Origin: Fasciola hepatica
Lineage: Eukaryota > Platyhelminthes > Trematoda > Plagiorchiida > Fasciolidae
Direction: 5' to 3'
Assembly: GCA_948099385.1 (NCBI GenBank)
Contig: CANUEZ040000180.1
Location: 1,066,501 to 1,130,500, forward strand
Length of the DNA stretch: 64,000 nucleotides
Both the position numbers and the translations under genes were made by a program. Under the pieces are notes generated by a model. That model saw nothing but the letters and a program-made list of their open reading frames with translations. It ran no database searches and was not told the DNA's origin. Below, piece after piece: positions 61,351-64,000 of this stretch (position 1 is the stretch's first letter; each line of letters begins with the position of its first letter).

Positions 61351-62782
61351 AATGAGATTAGGGTGAATAAGGGTTTTCTTCCTTGACAAAATGAAATACC
61401 TCAAGAAAAATTTTCATAAATTCGACATTTCGTACACGCTATTACCTCAAAAACATGAAACCGCGTCGACCCAAAACTTGCACCATCATGCTCGACGTGC
61501 GGATATAATTACCTCGCTTTATTTATTTTCAGTGATTCATTTAGGTGTCTTTCCCGTAGAATCGGACAATCTGGTTATGAGACAGCTAATCATCGCATGC
61601 TTCCTTATCTGTATCATTTTTCTTCTCCAAAGTCCAAACTGGAGATGACGTAATGACTTCTACTACGCCTACACTGAAAAGCTCCAAATCACAATTGAAT
61701 CGGGGCTGTCAGAGGACTGCTTTAAAAACGAAACTTTTGTAGTATGTATGGATTTGTCACTGTAAAAGCACCTAACAAAGTGATAGCTATCCTCACGGCT
61801 ACAAAGTATACAACCACTTGTTGAACACGATGTTTAGTATCACCCCGTGCTGACGTAGTCTTCTTATAGAACATTCGGGCCTGAAAAACTGAAAGCATCC
61901 AATTATTTTAGCCTGAGGGATTCTGAGTGTTTCAAAGTATAATTGATAAGACTTTATCCGTAGGACTGACCAAGGATATACGTAGCCAATATCGACGGAA
62001 ATAATGTTTTTCGAGCTCGAACTCATTGAAAGGAGTATTTCTTTCCAAAATTCTTATCACGAGTCACGATTTTGCACACGCTCTTGGTTTCACCCCAGTA
62101 TACACAGAGTGAGCTGATAGTCAAAACGATTTGTAATTCACGTTCGATTCTTTTGTAATTCCAACACGTGACGGTCTTTGTTGGGTGCATAATTTTCATT
62201 TTGTTACATCGAAGGCTGATAGATTACTTTGTGTCATCACCGTTCTCAATGACGAATACTCAGGCGTTGGCAAATCTTCTATTGATATAAGCTCGTTGAT
62301 CGTTAGACTTACGTTTTTCACCCAGAGGTAGATAAAACCATTGTCTAATTTGGATTTATGAGTACCTTACTCACGGCCTCTTGCTGTGGCATTATTTTTT
62401 AAAATAATTTAAAAAACCATGTTCCCATTCACGAAAAAACTCCGTCACAAAAACTCCGAGTTGGGTGGGGTTCTCCCAATCCTACCAATCCCATAATTAA
62501 TGAAAAGAATGCGAATCTGCTGCTTTTTGACACGTTATCTTCTTCAGAAATAAATATTTACCAAATCAGACTTTTACGATCCTGATGTTTAGGAAAAGTT
62601 TTATTAGTAGATCGAAATTTTCCAAGTGCGATTTTACAGTTAAACCACACGATAACATAGTACTGTCCGAATGTGTTCTTATTATTTTTGCGGTTTTATA
62701 CTAGAGAAACGTATGATTTACATCTCGGTAGTAAACTGACTGCCCCTGGGAACATCAGCGTTCATTAAACAGTGACAAAACC
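61351..62782. other. Stretch without a supported feature
   Basis: No domain, repeat copy or RNA gene recognised. Confidence 0.5.
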
Positions 62783-63060
62783 CACCCGACTAGCTCAGTC
62801 AGTACAGCACGTTACTCTTAATCCCCGGTTTGTGGGTTAGAACCCGACGTCATGCGCACATTTCTTGGTGGTAGATGGTAATCCACTGTGTTCCGGCTCG
62901 TTACCACACCAGATCCACTGGGACCTCATGAGTTTATCTGCCACTCCAGGTCTGGTTGCCGATTATTCCTAAAAAGTACGTGGGCATGTGTGGCTATAGG
63001 ATAGATCCCTTCTATTTCACTCATACACAAGCATGTACTTAAAATAACCTGCGATGCACT
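62783..63060 (+). repeat. tRNA-Lys-derived SINE, family C, full head
   Basis: The head follows tRNA-Lys closely: CACCCGACTAGCTCAGTCAG (A box), an anticodon-loop string CTCTTAA (CTT), and a B box GGTTAGAACCC (62835-62845), one base off the consensus. The 3' strand of the acceptor stem is decayed and the sequence continues into a body shared with 28598-28790. It is therefore a SINE rather than a working tRNA gene. Pol III A and B boxes drive such elements when intact. Confidence 0.8.
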
Positions 63061-64000
63061 TAACCCCCATCATTTTAAAAATCAATCGTATTTGGTATTT
63101 TATTCAGCTCTGGATTTCTGAGCTTCGGGCAAATTTATCGTGATCACCAGGACCGCATAATTTCAGCTGTCTACAGGTTGCTACAGAACTACCTTCAGCA
63201 TTGTTGATTTGTATGGGACTTTAGGAAAGAAAAGCTTAGGATAGACAAATTCATTGGGAAGGAAATGATTTGTAATTTTATTGTTGACAATGCCTATAAA
63301 TGCTTAGTTTAATGTTAACAGATTAGGATCGCAATCGCGCAGTAACGATTTTATGAAAAAAGATGTTCCAGTCTTTCTGCACTTTACCTCGTTGTCACTG
63401 ATTTCACCAACCAGAAGAGAGTGCGACTGAACAACTCTCGTGATAGTGATGGATTATGTTCCTTCAACGTAAGTGTATCCGAAAATTTACAAAGCGAGAA
63501 AGAATTGGTAAATCAACCAGGTTCATGACCGCCAAGATCAATCGCATGAGTACCTGTTTACGAGAGATGCAACCACGATGCCGGAAGACTACGATCCAAA
63601 TCGGATGTGAATTTGTCCCCTGAATCGTCCAGTGAAAGGTCAATTATTATGGTCATTCTCTTGATCAAGAAACAAATTATCGTCCCAAGTAACCAAAAGA
63701 ATGGTGTATACATGTCGCATCTTCTAAAATGAATTCATAATTTAAACTTTAAGAGATTTGACTGTATTTGAGTAGTCATTCATTGTTAACTGTCGCTCAG
63801 TGTGGGACATGAACTGTTACCGTTTGAAGCCATTGAGTGTTTATGTGGGAAAAAATCGGACTATCCTGAAGGAATTACAACCCTGTGGGCCTGCCGTTGG
63901 GGCTCGGTGAGCATACATTGTAATACTTCGATTAGTTTCTAACTGCTGAGTTGACATTCTACGTTAATTCAGTACGAAAGGAAATCGCATGCCAAAACAG
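63061..64000. other. Stretch without a supported feature
   Basis: No recognisable feature up to the window end. Confidence 0.5.

Noticed and set aside
1..64000. CRISPR arrays, bacterial operons, rRNA genes, plasmid or phage features
   Set aside because: No regular direct repeats with spacers, no coding density typical of prokaryotes and no rRNA-like conserved blocks were seen; all evidence points to eukaryotic nuclear DNA.

Overview
This window looks like flatworm nuclear DNA, most likely from a trematode (fluke) with a large, repeat-rich genome such as a fasciolid. The inference rests on very low coding density, old tRNA-derived SINEs with hammerhead-like cores of a kind known from flukes, a Penelope-like element, a decayed LINE and a decayed Tc1/mariner element. 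The species cannot be fixed from the sequence alone.

Only one open reading frame is long enough to be coding on length alone. It runs on the + strand from 26315, is preceded by two adjacent in-frame stops, and encodes 510 residues before a consensus, phase-0 GTAAGT splice donor at 27845. It looks like the first coding exon of a gene that continues to the right through intron-rich DNA. The product is a low-complexity acidic protein ending in a basic, proline-containing segment, and I do not recognise it. By a rough estimate (about 6% stops per codon at the A+T richness seen by eye), dozens of open frames of 85 codons or more are expected by chance here. Shorter candidates are therefore given low confidence. 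The better ones are a 196-codon open frame at 33247 (+) and a two-exon candidate with a 30-nt intron at 60557-61095 (-).

Layout. 1-11 kb: mostly unannotated, with two copies of an LTR-like repeat (about 430-640 and 10885-11085). 11.8-12.8 kb: a broken Penelope-like element on the minus strand with GIY-YIG endonuclease and reverse-transcriptase C-terminal remnants. 15.3 kb: a 46-bp minisatellite. 22 kb: a 144-bp near-palindrome built from two opposed 3' ends of the same Penelope family. 26-28 kb: the gene. 28-31.6 kb: a SINE body, a LINE reverse-transcriptase 3' fragment, two long (TA)n tracts and an inverted duplication. 33-34 kb: two more (TA)n tracts. 38-46 kb: a cluster of SINEs around a complete-length Tc1/mariner element with roughly 150-bp terminal inverted repeats. 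46-53 kb: essentially empty. 53-64 kb: more SINEs, a second hammerhead-like repeat, and the 61-kb candidate gene.

The common theme is decay. Nearly all mobile sequence carries stops, frameshifts or lost catalytic residues. What persists are small transcribable modules (Pol III A/B boxes, hammerhead-like cores) and pure (TA)n tracts.
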